64,000 nt of DNA from Bradyrhizobium zhanjiangense (GCF_004114935.1 NZ_CP022221.1:3369001-3433000); one strand, 5' to 3'. Counted from the first letter of the stretch, positions 25,141-33,864 are shown. Numbers and translations: made by a program. Notes: generated by a model not told the origin, from the sequence alone.

Positions 25141-25480
25141 CCGTCGGCGCGATCGCGACTGTCGGCAGCAGGCCGGTTTGCAGCGCGCGGATTTGCCCGC
25201 GCAATAGGCCTAGGCGAGCGCGCGCTCCCTTATGAAGGCGAGCCGAAGCCGTTCGGCTTCGAGGAGGGCGGCATCGGCGCGCGCCAACAAGGGATCGGGC
25301 ATTGATCCGCGCACGGCGATGCAACGCGGCATCTTGCCGCTCGTTCCCGGCAGCGGCGGTGCCGGACGTCGACGAGGTCGTGAAGACGCAGCTGTAACGG
25401 ACCGGACGCCGCATGCATTTCATCGGCGATCCGCGAGAAGCGGGGAGCAGCCAGGGGAAGTAGGCGGCATTCGTAAGTCC
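25141..25480. other. 340-base stretch without a gene
   Basis: Frames are short and lack support. It lies at the 3' end of the MFS transporter remnant and may be decayed coding DNA. Confidence 0.4.
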
Positions 25481-25489
25481 TGTCTGCGC

Positions 25490-26135
25490 TCGCACGACCG
25501 ACGGATCAATCTCTCCCCGTTGGCGAAGCCAAACCAGGCGAATGGGAGCGCTGCGGCGCAGAGGGCTGCCATGGGAAAGAACGCGGCCCCGGCCCACGAG
25601 ACGTAGTGTGCACCAGACGCGAAGGTGAGTGCAGCCGTGACCACGCCCGAGCCAAATGCATAAAGAGCTTGTGCAGTTGCGGCAACACTTGGTGCGACCA
25701 AGGTTCTCATCATCCGCATGCAAGCGAGGTGAAGCAAAGCGAATGTCAAGCCGTGTAACGGCTGTATTATTGAGAGCAGCAACACCGAGGTGGTTACGCC
25801 GGCTACAGACCAGCGAATGGCTCCCGCCATAGCCGCCAAAACGGCCGCACTACGCACCCCAAGCCGATCGAGGAGTTCTGGACCGGCGAGCATGAACACC
25901 AACACTTCAGCAAGTATCGCCTCGGACCAAAGGAAGCTAATCGCGGAAGTGCTAATGTCGGCTTGTCTCCACCTGATCACAGCAAACGCATTGTGCACAG
26001 CATGGCTGCCATAGACCAAAGCTGAGACGACAAGAGCGATTCGAAACCGCGAGATCCTGAGTAGACCTTGCAGCTCTGACACAGGAAAGAATGGCGCGCT
26101 TTGCAATGCGGCTTGACCAGCCTGGGGCAGCAATG
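25490..26135 (-). pseudogene. C-terminal half of an MFS transporter (HcaT-like), 5' end missing
   Basis: In the frame running from 26268 to 25420, residues from about 45 read FFPVSELQGLLRISRFRIALVVSALVYGSHAVHNAFAVIRWRQADIST, followed by several more membrane helices ending FPMAALCAAALPFAWFGFANG. This is the second half of an HcaT/phenylpropionate-permease-type carrier (about six helices). The first half is absent: upstream DNA switches at about 26140 into the N-terminus of an unrelated FAD enzyme. So this is a deletion remnant, not a working carrier. Confidence 0.7.
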
Positions 26136-26344
26136 CTGTGGCGCCAGCGGCGGCGATCGGCGACGCCGCGCTGATCGAGGATCTCGAGGGTGCGGGCGTG
26201 CAATCCGCCGGCGGGCGTCTCGACCAGCTCCTGGTTCGCGCGCCGCTCGACCACAACGACGTCGACATTGGCGAGCGCGAGCTCCGCAGCCAGCATCAGA
26301 CCAGTTGGGCCAGCGCCGGCGATCACCACGGCATGATCGGTCAT
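26136..26344 (-). pseudogene. N-terminal remnant of a FAD-dependent aromatic monooxygenase
   Basis: From ATG 26344 (GAGG 6 bases upstream) the frame reads MTDHAVVIAGAGPTGLMLAAELALANVDVVVVERRANQELVETPAGGLHARTLEILDQRGVADR. This is the FAD-binding start (GxGxxG) of an MhpA/PheA-type hydroxylase. After about 65 residues similarity stops and the DNA becomes the MFS remnant in another frame. Together they mark an internal deletion that joined two neighbouring catabolic genes. Confidence 0.75.
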
Positions 26345-26537
26345 GGCGGCGGTCCTCGCGCCGGCGCGATGCACATGCTGGTGTGAACGGGACCTGGGAA
26401 GCAATACAGGCATGGCGTGACCCCTCGATGTGTCGGCTGGGCCACGAGTTCTACGGCAGGGACGGGGACTTGAACCAAGCCCCTCGCGCACCACATAACT
26501 GAGAGGAGGGGTTTCGTCGTCTTGCCCTCGACGGTGT

Positions 26538-26628
26538 TTGACACGTCGGGCAAAACACTGGCAGAATGGCATCATCGAAAGAGTTTGGTTCAGCCCGCGC
26601 CGGAGCAATCCGCTGCGGGTTTTCGTTT
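26538..26628 (+). repeat. dispersed repeat copy B
   Basis: TTGACA (26538-26543), 18-base spacer CGTCGGGCAAAACACTGG, CAGAAT (26562-26567), then GGCATCATCG, TTTGGTTCA, and a terminator hairpin. It has the same spacing as copy A and the same TTTGGTTCA body as copy D. It may be a small-RNA unit of about 50-60 bases. Confidence 0.65.
26593..26628 (+). terminator. rho-independent terminator of repeat copy B
   Basis: CCCGC (26594-26598) pairs with GCGGG (26615-26619), with an inner CGGA-GCAA-TCCG stem-loop, followed by TTTTCGTTT. Confidence 0.65.
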
Positions 26629-26639
26629 GAACATAATCG

Positions 26640-26984
26640 TCAGAAAATGCCGGCGGTTCGCTGCATGATGTCGGCGAGTTCCTCAAACGAGAACGGCTTC
26701 CTGATCATCGGAAGGCCGCCGCGCCGGGGTTCGCGACCGGACAGCTGAAGCACCTTCAACTCGGGGCGGACCCGTTTGGCCAACTCGGCCAGTTCATGGC
26801 CATCCATGTCCGGCATATTGATGTCCGTGATCAGGATGGAGATGTCCTGGTTCTCGTTGAGCTGATCGAGCGCATTCGGACCGTTTTGGGCACTGATCAC
26901 CTGGCAGCCAAGATCCTCCAGCATGCCGACGATCACGTCGAGGACGGCGGCGTCGTCGTCAACAACCAGGACAGTGTGACTCAT
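26640..26984 (-). CDS. single-domain response regulator (CheY-like)
   Basis: A 114-residue receiver domain without an output domain. The acidic pocket is D9-D10, the phosphoacceptor is Asp54 in ILITDINMPDMDG, and the conserved Lys is in MIRKPFSFEEL. It should be phosphorylated by a histidine kinase or hybrid kinase and act by protein contact. AAGGAAC precedes the ATG. No kinase lies nearby, so it is an orphan. Repeat copies B and C flank it. Confidence 0.9.
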   Translation of the reverse strand: MSHTVLVVDDDAAVLDVIVGMLEDLGCQVISAQNGPNALDQLNENQDISILITDINMPDMDGHELAELAKRVRPELKVLQLSGREPRRGGLPMIRKPFSFEELADIMQRTAGIF

Positions 26985-27069
26985 CGAACGAAAGTTCCTT
27001 CCAACGAAGGACTAAACGCGCCTCTCGTCAGGTAGGTTCCCGGCAAGCTCTGGTCGCATTTTCGGACGT

Positions 27070-27110
27070 TTGACACGACGGACAAAACCTCGGCCGCATG
27101 GCATCATCCA
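27070..27110 (+). repeat. dispersed repeat copy C, no terminator
   Basis: TTGACA (27070-27075), 18-base spacer CGACGGACAAAACCTCGG, CCGCAT (27094-27099), then GGCATCATCC. The -10 is poor and no terminator follows, so this copy looks decayed. Confidence 0.55.
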
Positions 27111-27130
27111 AACGCGCGCCGCCGGTGCCC

Positions 27131-27331
27131 CTAATCGTCCTTCGACAAATCGCTGGATTTCGTGGGGAGGTCGATGGTTCCGCCGTCGCCGTGCACGAGG
27201 TCGCGACCGCTGTCCTCTGTCTCGCCAGCGTCTTCAATAATCGACTCTTGCGTGTCGCGCGCCGTGTCGATGCGTGGCTTGGGTCCCGGCAGATTTCGCG
27301 ATGTCTTTTGTAGCGTCATCTTAACTGTCAT
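27131..27331 (-). CDS. hypothetical hydrophilic protein, 66 aa
   Basis: MTVKMTLQKTSRNLPGPKPRIDTARDTQESIIEDAGETEDSGRDLVHGDGGTIDLPTKSSDLSKDD. Charged, probably disordered, acidic at the C-terminus. The ATG has AGGAGG 8 bases upstream, which supports expression. No family recognised. It is flanked by repeat copies C and D. Confidence 0.6.
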   Translation of the reverse strand: MTVKMTLQKTSRNLPGPKPRIDTARDTQESIIEDAGETEDSGRDLVHGDGGTIDLPTKSSDLSKDD

Positions 27332-27379
27332 CAACCCGTCCTCCTGATCGCCAAACGCACGCTACGTGAATTTGTTCGT

Positions 27380-27473
27380 TTGAAACGTCAGGCAAAACAC
27401 AACGGTAGGATGACATCTTGAGACCAATTTGGTTCACCCGCGTGGAAATTATCTGCCTGGGTTCTTAGTTCTC
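27380..27473 (+). repeat. dispersed repeat copy D
   Basis: TTGAAA (27380-27385), 20-base spacer with CGTCAGGCAAAACACA, TAGGAT (27406-27411), then GACATCTTG, TTTGGTTCACCCGCG and a weak ACCC...GGGT hairpin with TTCTT. It is clearly homologous to copy B across its body. Confidence 0.55.
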
Positions 27474-27679
27474 GATCCAGAATCGGATGGTGGCCCACAT
27501 TATGGCGACGCGCTCGCTTGGCGTGTGTTCAGGAAGCGCCGCTCAGCGTGCCGCCCGTCCGCACCGTAGCCGGCCTTGGACGCGCGAACGTGCTGGCCCG
27601 CGCGGCGCTGCGCTCCTTGCTCACGCCGCTGCGATCTCCAGGAGCCGAGATCGGGCACTCGCAAAAGCCGGACAAGCCG

Positions 27680-27842
27680 ATGGTCTATCGCGCGGCACTA
27701 CATCTCGCAAAACTCCTGGTCTGGGACAAGGTCCTCGGCTTTGGCATCCACGGATGCTCTGGCAGGAATCACGGCCAATCTCGTGGTCCCCTACTTCGTC
27801 AAACGCGGCTTCGAGAACGCTGCAAGGATCATCAAGCAGTGA
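27680..27842 (+). pseudogene. small frameshifted hypothetical gene
   Basis: One frame reads MVYRAALHLAKLLVWDKVLGFGI up to about 27751, and the next frame continues DALAGITANLVVPYFVKRGFENAARIIKQ to a stop at 27842. Read together they make a sensible protein of about 52 residues with a membrane-like middle. A single extra base at the CACGGATGC junction separates them. It lies 2 bases before the DUF6127-like gene. Confidence 0.5.
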
Positions 27843-27844
27843 AG

Positions 27845-28138
27845 ATGGTGGACGAGGAAATCAAGGCCATTGTTGCCGAGACGCTGGCTGAGCAGCACAG
27901 CCTCCAGCAAGAAAGCATCGATGCGATCGTATCGAAGGCAGTGGCGTCGTCGCTGGCTTCTTTTGGAATCGAGGATGACGATCGGAAAGAGCTCAGGGCA
28001 GACTTCCAACACCTGCGGCGATGGCGGAAAAGCGTGGACCAGGCGCAGCGGTATACGTTGAAGGCTGTCATCACGGTCATCGCCACCGGCCTGATGGGGG
28101 CCGTCTTGTTAGGCGTCCAGGTCGTGCTGGGTAAGTGA
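27845..28138 (+). CDS. DUF6127-like protein with one membrane helix
   Basis: A 97-residue protein, MVDEEIKAIVAETLAEQHSLQQESIDAIVSKAVASSLASFGIEDDDRKELRADFQHLRRWRKSVDQAQRYTLKAVITVIATGLMGAVLLGVQVVLGK. A helical soluble part is followed by a single C-terminal membrane segment. This outline fits DUF6127, found near phage-derived genes. It is probably cotranscribed with the broken gene before it. Confidence 0.65.
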   Translation: MVDEEIKAIVAETLAEQHSLQQESIDAIVSKAVASSLASFGIEDDDRKELRADFQHLRRWRKSVDQAQRYTLKAVITVIATGLMGAVLLGVQVVLGK

Positions 28139-28483
28139 GGATTCCTCGGCGGCGACGTCTCCGTACTACGGATCGAGGTTGAGCCCGAGATGCCTTGGGC
28201 CCGGTCGCATACGCTTTACTGGCAAAAGTGGCTGAGATGAGCGGTGAGCGGCGTTTCCCGTGATGCGGAACGCGGCCTGCAACATCGAATGGCCCGTAAG
28301 AGATGTGGCGCAGCCTACTACATGCGCGGAATGTTGAGAGGCCCAGCAGCCCGATGGCTGCTGGGCTTTGTTGCGCTTTCAGGCGATACAGGTGAAACAC
28401 TTGCGAAGTCGGTGGCGCCGGGCTTTAAGTTCGATCTTGCAGGAAATTCGGCGGCGATAAGCCGATGTAAAGGAGCGCTATCA
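28139..28483. other. 345-base region with one strong terminator
   Basis: It holds no gene. A perfect terminator lies at 28341. The DNA between 28210 and 28340 could encode a short RNA ending there, but no promoter stands out. Confidence 0.5.
28341..28372 (+). terminator. strong rho-independent terminator
   Basis: GCCCAGCAGCC (28341-28351) and GGCTGCTGGGC (28356-28366) form an 11-bp perfect stem with a CGAT loop, followed by TTTGTT. It is about 200 bases after the DUF6127-like gene and would shield the CoA-transferase gene from read-through. Confidence 0.8.
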
Positions 28484-29755
28484 ATGCCTACCAAGCCTCA
28501 GTTGCCGGAACGTGCGTCGCGGGCGAGGGGAGGGCCAACTGCACTCGATGGTCTGCTGGTCGTCGATTTTACGCGTGTCGTCGCTGGGCCGGCCTGCACA
28601 CAGACGCTTGCTGATTTCGGCGCGCAAGTCATCAAGATTGAAAACCCTGACGGCGGCGACGACACACGAGCCTATGAGCACGCCGAAATCGGTGGAGAGA
28701 GTGCCGCCTATCTCAGCCTGAACCGCAACAAGCGCGGCATCGTGCTCGACCTTACCGTGCCGGAGGCTCGCGAGATCGCGCTCGACCTGATCCGCAAGGC
28801 AGACGTTGTCGTCGAAAATTTTTCCAGCGGGGTCATGAAGAAATTCGGCCTCGATTATGAATCTGTCGCTTCGCTAAATCCACGGCTGGTCTATTGCTCG
28901 ATCTCCGCCTATGGGCGCACCGGACCGTTCGCTGCGCGTCCAGGCTTCGATCCCATCACGCAGGCGGAAAGTGGCTTCATGTCGCTCAACGGGTTTGCCG
29001 ACGGCCCGGCGGTCCGTACCGGTCCGCCGATCGTAGATATGGCCACGGGAATGTCTGCCTGCAACGCCATCCTGCTGGCATTACTGGCGCGGGACCGGCT
29101 CGGTCGCGGGCAGCATGTCGAGGTCGCTCTGTTCGACATTGCGATGGGGATGACCGGTTTCTACGGCATGGCCTATCTGATCAACGGCGAGAACCCTGGC
29201 CGGTTTGGCAATTCGCCGAGCGGATCTCCCACCGTGGGCGTCTACGAAGCTTCCGATGGGCCGCTCTACATGGCTTGCGCCAACGACCGGCTCTATCGCC
29301 GGCTCGTGGTCGAGGTGCTCAACCGGCCCGATCTGATTATCGATCCGCAATTTGCGACGCGGAAAGCGCGCTCCGAGAACAAGGAGCTCCTGCGGGCAGC
29401 TATCGCCGAGGTCTTTGCAAGCGATACCCTCGAGAACTGGATGGCAAAGATGAAGCTGGCCAATATCCCGGTCGGCTATCTCCGGACGGTGGAGGAGGGG
29501 TTCAATGCGCCGGAAGCGCGCGAGCGCCATCGCTTGAGCCGGATTCCGCATCGTACAGCAGAATGGGTGCCCAACATCGAGCCGCCAATTGCGATGAGCC
29601 TGACTGGGGCCATTGATCCCGTGGCTGCTCCGCTGCTGGGTGAACATACGAAACAAGTCTTGCACGATACGCTCGGCTACGACGAACGTCGCATCGCGGA
29701 GTTCGCCGAAAAGGGTGCCTTTGGATCGGCCAAGCCTTCGACCGATTTGAGCTAG
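28484..29755 (+). CDS. CaiB/BaiF family (class III) CoA-transferase
   Basis: A 423-residue CoA-transferase. LLVVDFTRVVAGPACTQTLADFGAQVIKIENPDGGDDTR at the N-terminus, SAYGRTGPFAARPGFD, and the probable catalytic Asp185 in PPIVDMATGMSA, at the position of Asp169 of formyl-CoA transferase. It moves CoA between carboxylic acids, usually to activate a catabolic substrate. ATG 28484 has AAGGAG 8 bases upstream. It heads the catabolic region and may activate the substrate or product of the adjacent monooxygenase. Confidence 0.9.
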   Translation: MPTKPQLPERASRARGGPTALDGLLVVDFTRVVAGPACTQTLADFGAQVIKIENPDGGDDTRAYEHAEIGGESAAYLSLNRNKRGIVLDLTVPEAREIALDLIRKADVVVENFSSGVMKKFGLDYESVASLNPRLVYCSISAYGRTGPFAARPGFDPITQAESGFMSLNGFADGPAVRTGPPIVDMATGMSACNAILLALLARDRLGRGQHVEVALFDIAMGMTGFYGMAYLINGENPGRFGNSPSGSPTVGVYEASDGPLYMACANDRLYRRLVVEVLNRPDLIIDPQFATRKARSENKELLRAAIAEVFASDTLENWMAKMKLANIPVGYLRTVEEGFNAPEARERHRLSRIPHRTAEWVPNIEPPIAMSLTGAIDPVAAPLLGEHTKQVLHDTLGYDERRIAEFAEKGAFGSAKPSTDLS

Positions 29756-29934
29756 GCCGTTGGCCGCCTCCGGGCAGGTATGGCGATGCCCGCGGATCGC
29801 CGCTTTGCGATGCTCGCGCGAGCGATCCTGCTTTTTCGTCCGGCCGAGGTACCGCGCGAGCGCACTGCGAGTGCGGCCTCGACTTGATTTGGCGAAGGTC
29901 CCGCCGCATAACTGTGTGAAAGCGAGGGATACGA

Positions 29935-31164
29935 ATGGCGCCTGGTCGAGAGCCGAGCATGAGCGAGCCCGCTGGACTGGAAGCCGGTGAACGCGCCTAT
30001 GCGGCAATGATCGCGAAGGCCCGGGCGCTCCTCCCAAGGCTGCGAGAGCGGGCGGCGCGGACGGAGGAGCTACGGCATCTTCCGCCGGAGACTGAAAAGG
30101 ATCTTCACGACGCCGGCCTGTTCCGGATGCTCCAACCGAGACGGATTGGCGGCGCGGAGCTTGACTATGTCGCCCTGATCGACTGCGCCGAGCTGCTCGG
30201 ATCGGCGGATGCCTCGGTGGCTTGGAACCTAGCCAATTTGGCGAGCCATCATTGGATGCTCGGCATGTTCGAGCAGAAGGCGCAGGATCTGGTCTGGGAC
30301 GGCGATCCAGACGTGTTAATTGCGTCCTCGTTCATTTTTCCGGCCGGACGCGCCACGAGGGTCGCGGGTGGATATCGGCTGCATGGTAGCTGGCCGTTCT
30401 CCTCGGGCGTCGCCTCCTGCGAATGGAATATGCTTGCAAGCGTTGTTTACTCCGACGACGAAGCCGACGGCATCGCGTATCGAATCTTTTTGCTGCCGAA
30501 AGGCGACTATAATGTCCTCGATACTTGGAATGTCGCGGGATTGCGTGGGACGGGATCTTGCGACGTGGAGGTCAGGGACGCCTTTGTGCCTGATTACATG
30601 ACGGTCGCCGTCGGCGATCTCGCCGGGGGCCCAACGCCGGGAAGCAAGGTCAATCCGAATCCGCTGTATGCGCTCCCTGTGTTCTCACTGTTTCCTTACG
30701 TCCTCTCCGGCGTCGCGCTGGGAAACGCGCAGGCGTGCCTCGACGATTATGCCGAGGTCGCGCGTCATCGCATCTCGACCTACAACCGTGCCAAGCTGAG
30801 CGACTTTCAAAGCACGCAAATCAAGATCGCGGAGGCCTCGGCGAAGATCGACGCGGCACGCCTGATCATGCGCTCGGCCTGCCTGGATGCTATGGAGAAC
30901 GCTCGGTGCGGTCGTATTCCTGATATGGCGACCAAAACCAGATATCGGCGTGATGGAGCCTTTTCGGTGAATCTGTGCACCGAGGCGGTTTCCATGCTGT
31001 TTGCCGCGAGTGGAGCGCGCGGCCTGTTCACGACCGGGGTGCTGCAGCGGCAGTTCCGCGATGCGCACGCGATCAACTCGCATCTCGCGTTCAATTTCGA
31101 CGCGGCCGGGACCAATTATGGACGCGTGGCGCTGGGCCTGCCGTCCGAGAATCTCACGCTGTGA
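29935..31164 (+). CDS. group D flavin-dependent monooxygenase (acyl-CoA dehydrogenase fold)
   Basis: A 409-residue protein of the HsaA/DszC/hydroxyphenylacetate-hydroxylase type: acyl-CoA dehydrogenase fold, but used with reduced flavin. LFRMLQPRRIGGAELDYVALIDCAELLGSADASVAWNLANLASHHWMLG, GYRLHGSWPFSSGVASCEW, and C-terminal ASGARGLFTTGVLQRQFRDAHAINSHLAFN. The flavin reductase gene starts 9 bases later, which supports the two-component reading. Substrate unknown, probably an aromatic or heteroaromatic compound. A later ATG at 29959 is also possible. Confidence 0.82.
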   Translation: MAPGREPSMSEPAGLEAGERAYAAMIAKARALLPRLRERAARTEELRHLPPETEKDLHDAGLFRMLQPRRIGGAELDYVALIDCAELLGSADASVAWNLANLASHHWMLGMFEQKAQDLVWDGDPDVLIASSFIFPAGRATRVAGGYRLHGSWPFSSGVASCEWNMLASVVYSDDEADGIAYRIFLLPKGDYNVLDTWNVAGLRGTGSCDVEVRDAFVPDYMTVAVGDLAGGPTPGSKVNPNPLYALPVFSLFPYVLSGVALGNAQACLDDYAEVARHRISTYNRAKLSDFQSTQIKIAEASAKIDAARLIMRSACLDAMENARCGRIPDMATKTRYRRDGAFSVNLCTEAVSMLFAASGARGLFTTGVLQRQFRDAHAINSHLAFNFDAAGTNYGRVALGLPSENLTL

Positions 31165-31173
31165 GGCCGGCCG

Positions 31174-31737
31174 ATGAATGATCTGCCGAAGCAGCCGGCC
31201 GTTCCCGATCCAGCCAACGAATTCGCGAGCGACAGCTCGTCGATCGATCCTCGCGATTTCCGCAACGCGCTCGGGACCTACGCAACGGGCGTGACGATCA
31301 TCACGGCCGCGGCTGCTGACGGGAAGCCCTATGGCCTAACCTGCAATTCGTTCGCCTCGGTCTCGCTGAATCCTCCGCTAGTTCTGTGGAGCCTCGTTGT
31401 CTATTCCTCCAGTCTGACCGTATTCCAGAACGCTAGTCATTTCACGGTCAACGTGCTTGGCGTTTCGCAACAGGCACTCGCGAACAAATTCGCAAAACCG
31501 TCCGACGACAAGTTCACCGGCGTCGATTGGGCGCCGGGGCTTGGCGGTGCGCCGGTGCTGGCAGACAGCGTCGCCAATTTCCAGTGCCGCTCCGTCAATC
31601 GCTACTATGGCGGCGACCACGTGATCTTTCTCGGCGCAGTCGAGGCTTATACCTACAATGTGAAGGAGCCGCTGCTCTTCGCGCACGGGACGTTTGGTCG
31701 CTTTCTGGCCGACGATGAGCGCAACAAGGCGCCGTAA
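31174..31737 (+). CDS. flavin reductase component of a two-component monooxygenase
   Basis: A 187-residue flavin reductase-like protein: DPRDFRNALGTYATGVTIITAAAADGKPYGLTCNSFASVSLNPPLVLWSL, HFTVNVLG, GGDHVIFLGAVEAY and PLLFAHGTFGRF. It would reduce FMN or FAD with NAD(P)H and pass it to the monooxygenase encoded just upstream. The gap of 9 bases indicates one operon. Confidence 0.88.
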   Translation: MNDLPKQPAVPDPANEFASDSSSIDPRDFRNALGTYATGVTIITAAAADGKPYGLTCNSFASVSLNPPLVLWSLVVYSSSLTVFQNASHFTVNVLGVSQQALANKFAKPSDDKFTGVDWAPGLGGAPVLADSVANFQCRSVNRYYGGDHVIFLGAVEAYTYNVKEPLLFAHGTFGRFLADDERNKAP

Positions 31738-31749
31738 CGCACTGCCATC

Positions 31750-32667
31750 CTAGATAGCTTGACGCTCAGACGCTGAAAGCTTGTAGATCTCCAGCGCGTC
31801 CGCTTCCGCGCCTCGCGCTGACTTGGCCAGCCTGAAAAGTTGCCCCGCAAGCGAGGCCATCGGCACCGGCGTCGACGTCGCCTGTGCGACATCGGCGACC
31901 GTATCGAGATCCTTGAGCATTGTGGCGATGTGCCCGAGCGGCGGGGTGTGAATTCCCTGAACCATCCGCGGCACGAAAAGCTGGAGTGGGATGGAATCCG
32001 CGAAGCCGCCGGCGAGCGCCTCGGGCAATCGGTTCGCGTCAATTCCGGCGTTCACGGCAAGGCGCGTTGCTTCGGCGAGGACGGCCATCGCGCATCCGAC
32101 GATCACCTGATTGCATAGCTTCGTGGTCTGGCCGGCGCCGATCGGGCCCATGTGAGTGAACCTGCGCGCCATGGCCAGCGCATAGGGCCGCACCCTCTCG
32201 ATATCGGCCGCTTCTCCGCCAGCCATGATCGCAAGGGTGCCTTCCTCAGCGCCCTTCGTGCCCCCGGACACTGGCGCATCGATCCAGCCGGTACCGTTCG
32301 CGTCTTTCAGTCGCGTTGCAAGGCTTCGTGCGGCGTCAGGATGAATCGACGAGAAGTCGACGACAAGTTTGCCGGCGCCGGGGGCCGATGAAAGACCTTC
32401 GTGCCCGAAGATCACCTCTTCGACGGCGGCGGCATCTGTCACGCACATGAAGACGATGTCCGAGCTCGCCATCACGTCGCGGGATGTGGCTGCGCGGCTT
32501 GCGCCGGCCTCGACGAGCGGAGCCATCTTGTCCTGCGATCGGTTCCAGATGGTGACTTGATGGCCAGCCCTGAGCAGACGCCGGGTCATCGGTGCGCCCA
32601 TGAGCCCAAGGCCGATATAGCCGAGCCTTTCGACCTCTTGCGGGTTTGTCCTGCTCGCATCAGCCAT
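31750..32667 (-). CDS. NAD(P)-dependent 3-hydroxyisobutyrate dehydrogenase-family protein
   Basis: A 305-residue beta-hydroxyacid dehydrogenase: LGYIGLGLMGAPMTRRLLRAGHQVTIWNRS (Rossmann start), WIDAPVSGGTKGAEEGTLAIMAGG, and KLCNQVIVG with the catalytic Lys. The ATG at 32667 has AAGGAGG 6 bases upstream. It could oxidise a hydroxyacid formed in the pathway. It converges on the flavin reductase and is divergent from the binding-protein gene. Confidence 0.88.
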   Translation of the reverse strand: MADASRTNPQEVERLGYIGLGLMGAPMTRRLLRAGHQVTIWNRSQDKMAPLVEAGASRAATSRDVMASSDIVFMCVTDAAAVEEVIFGHEGLSSAPGAGKLVVDFSSIHPDAARSLATRLKDANGTGWIDAPVSGGTKGAEEGTLAIMAGGEAADIERVRPYALAMARRFTHMGPIGAGQTTKLCNQVIVGCAMAVLAEATRLAVNAGIDANRLPEALAGGFADSIPLQLFVPRMVQGIHTPPLGHIATMLKDLDTVADVAQATSTPVPMASLAGQLFRLAKSARGAEADALEIYKLSASERQAI

Positions 32668-32845
32668 AGGTTGCCTCCTTCTGTCGCAGCGCAACGCCGC
32701 AGCATCGCCGTCTTACCTTTACATAGCGCATCGCCCGGTTGCACCGGTGAGCATGCATGGCTTGCCTGATTGTTTGAACCATGAAACATTTGGACCGGTC
32801 GGGTTGGGTGGCGCCCATCGGCGCCGGAGCAGCGGAGTGGGCAAG

Positions 32846-33829
32846 ATGCGAACCGTTTCGAGGTGGATCCTGGCATTGAGCGCGGTTGCGGCCGTGATCG
32901 TGGGCTCAGGCCCGTTGCGGGCGCAGCAGACCATCCGCGTCGGCTGGACGATCCCGGCCGAAGAATCCAAGTACTGGATGATGCGCCGCCCGGCTGAGTT
33001 TCCCAACCTCGGCAAGGCCTACAACATCGAATGGACCCAGTTTCAGGGCACCGCGCCGATGACGCAGGCACTTGCAGCTGGGGCGCTGGATTGCGCGACA
33101 CAGGCGCCGCTGTCGCTCGCCAATGGCGTGGTCGGCGGCAATCTCAAGGCCTATATCGTGGCGCAGCACGTCTTCGAGAAGCCCGGCGGCTTCTCCGTCT
33201 ATTGGGCTGTCATGGATAACTCGCCGATCAAGACGATCGCCGATCTCAAGGGCAAGACGGTCGGCATTTCCGTGATCGGCGGCGGCACGCAGGGGCCATT
33301 CAACCTGCTCCTGAAGCAGAATGGCGTCGATCCGGCCAAGGATATCAAGCTGGTCGAGGTCGGCTTTGCCGTCTCCGAAGACGCGCTCCGGCAGGGCCGC
33401 GTCGATGCGGTCAACATGAACCAGCCGTTTGCCGCGCGCGCAGAGGCAAAGGGTGGCACCCGAAAGCTGTTCTCGCTGTCGCAGGCGATGCCGAATATCG
33501 TGCACATCCTGGAAGCCTGCCGCGCCGATTTCGTCGACAAGAACCCGGAACTGGTCAAGGCCTATGTCCGCGACATCACGTCGGGCATGAAGAAGGTGCT
33601 GGCAAACCGCGAAGAGACCCTGAAGGTCGTGTCCGAGGTGCTGAAAGCGCCCGTTCCAGTGCTCGAAACATATCTGCTCAAGGACAATGATTTCGGTCGC
33701 GATCCAGGTGCGGCACCGAATTTCCCCGCGATCCAGAAGATGCTGGACATCTATGCAGAGACAGGAATGCTGCCGAAACTGGATGTCTCACAGTTCAAGC
33801 ATCCGACCATCGTCGCTCCGCTGCAATAA
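32846..33829 (+). CDS. TauA/SsuA-type ABC transporter substrate-binding protein
   Basis: A 327-residue periplasmic protein. Signal peptide MRTVSRWILALSAVAAVIVGSGPLRA, then QTIRVGWTIPAEESKYWMMRRPAEFPNLGKAYNIEWTQFQGTAPMTQALAAGALD and GGGTQGPFNLLLKQNGVDPAKDIKLVEVG. It is of the aromatic-sulfonate/nitrate/taurine superfamily. The ligand is not known; association with a NicX-like enzyme suggests a heteroaromatic acid. It starts a transporter operon interrupted by an IlvD-family gene, with a hairpin after its stop. Confidence 0.85.
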   Translation: MRTVSRWILALSAVAAVIVGSGPLRAQQTIRVGWTIPAEESKYWMMRRPAEFPNLGKAYNIEWTQFQGTAPMTQALAAGALDCATQAPLSLANGVVGGNLKAYIVAQHVFEKPGGFSVYWAVMDNSPIKTIADLKGKTVGISVIGGGTQGPFNLLLKQNGVDPAKDIKLVEVGFAVSEDALRQGRVDAVNMNQPFAARAEAKGGTRKLFSLSQAMPNIVHILEACRADFVDKNPELVKAYVRDITSGMKKVLANREETLKVVSEVLKAPVPVLETYLLKDNDFGRDPGAAPNFPAIQKMLDIYAETGMLPKLDVSQFKHPTIVAPLQ

Positions 33830-33864
33830 GCGAGCGGGCGAATTGTCCGAGGACGGGGATCGTG

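Noticed and set aside
26455-26500. A tRNA T-arm-like sequence (GGTTCAAGTCC on the minus strand)
   Set aside because: The stem does not pair, and no D-arm, anticodon arm or acceptor stem could be found. It is probably chance or part of a degraded element.
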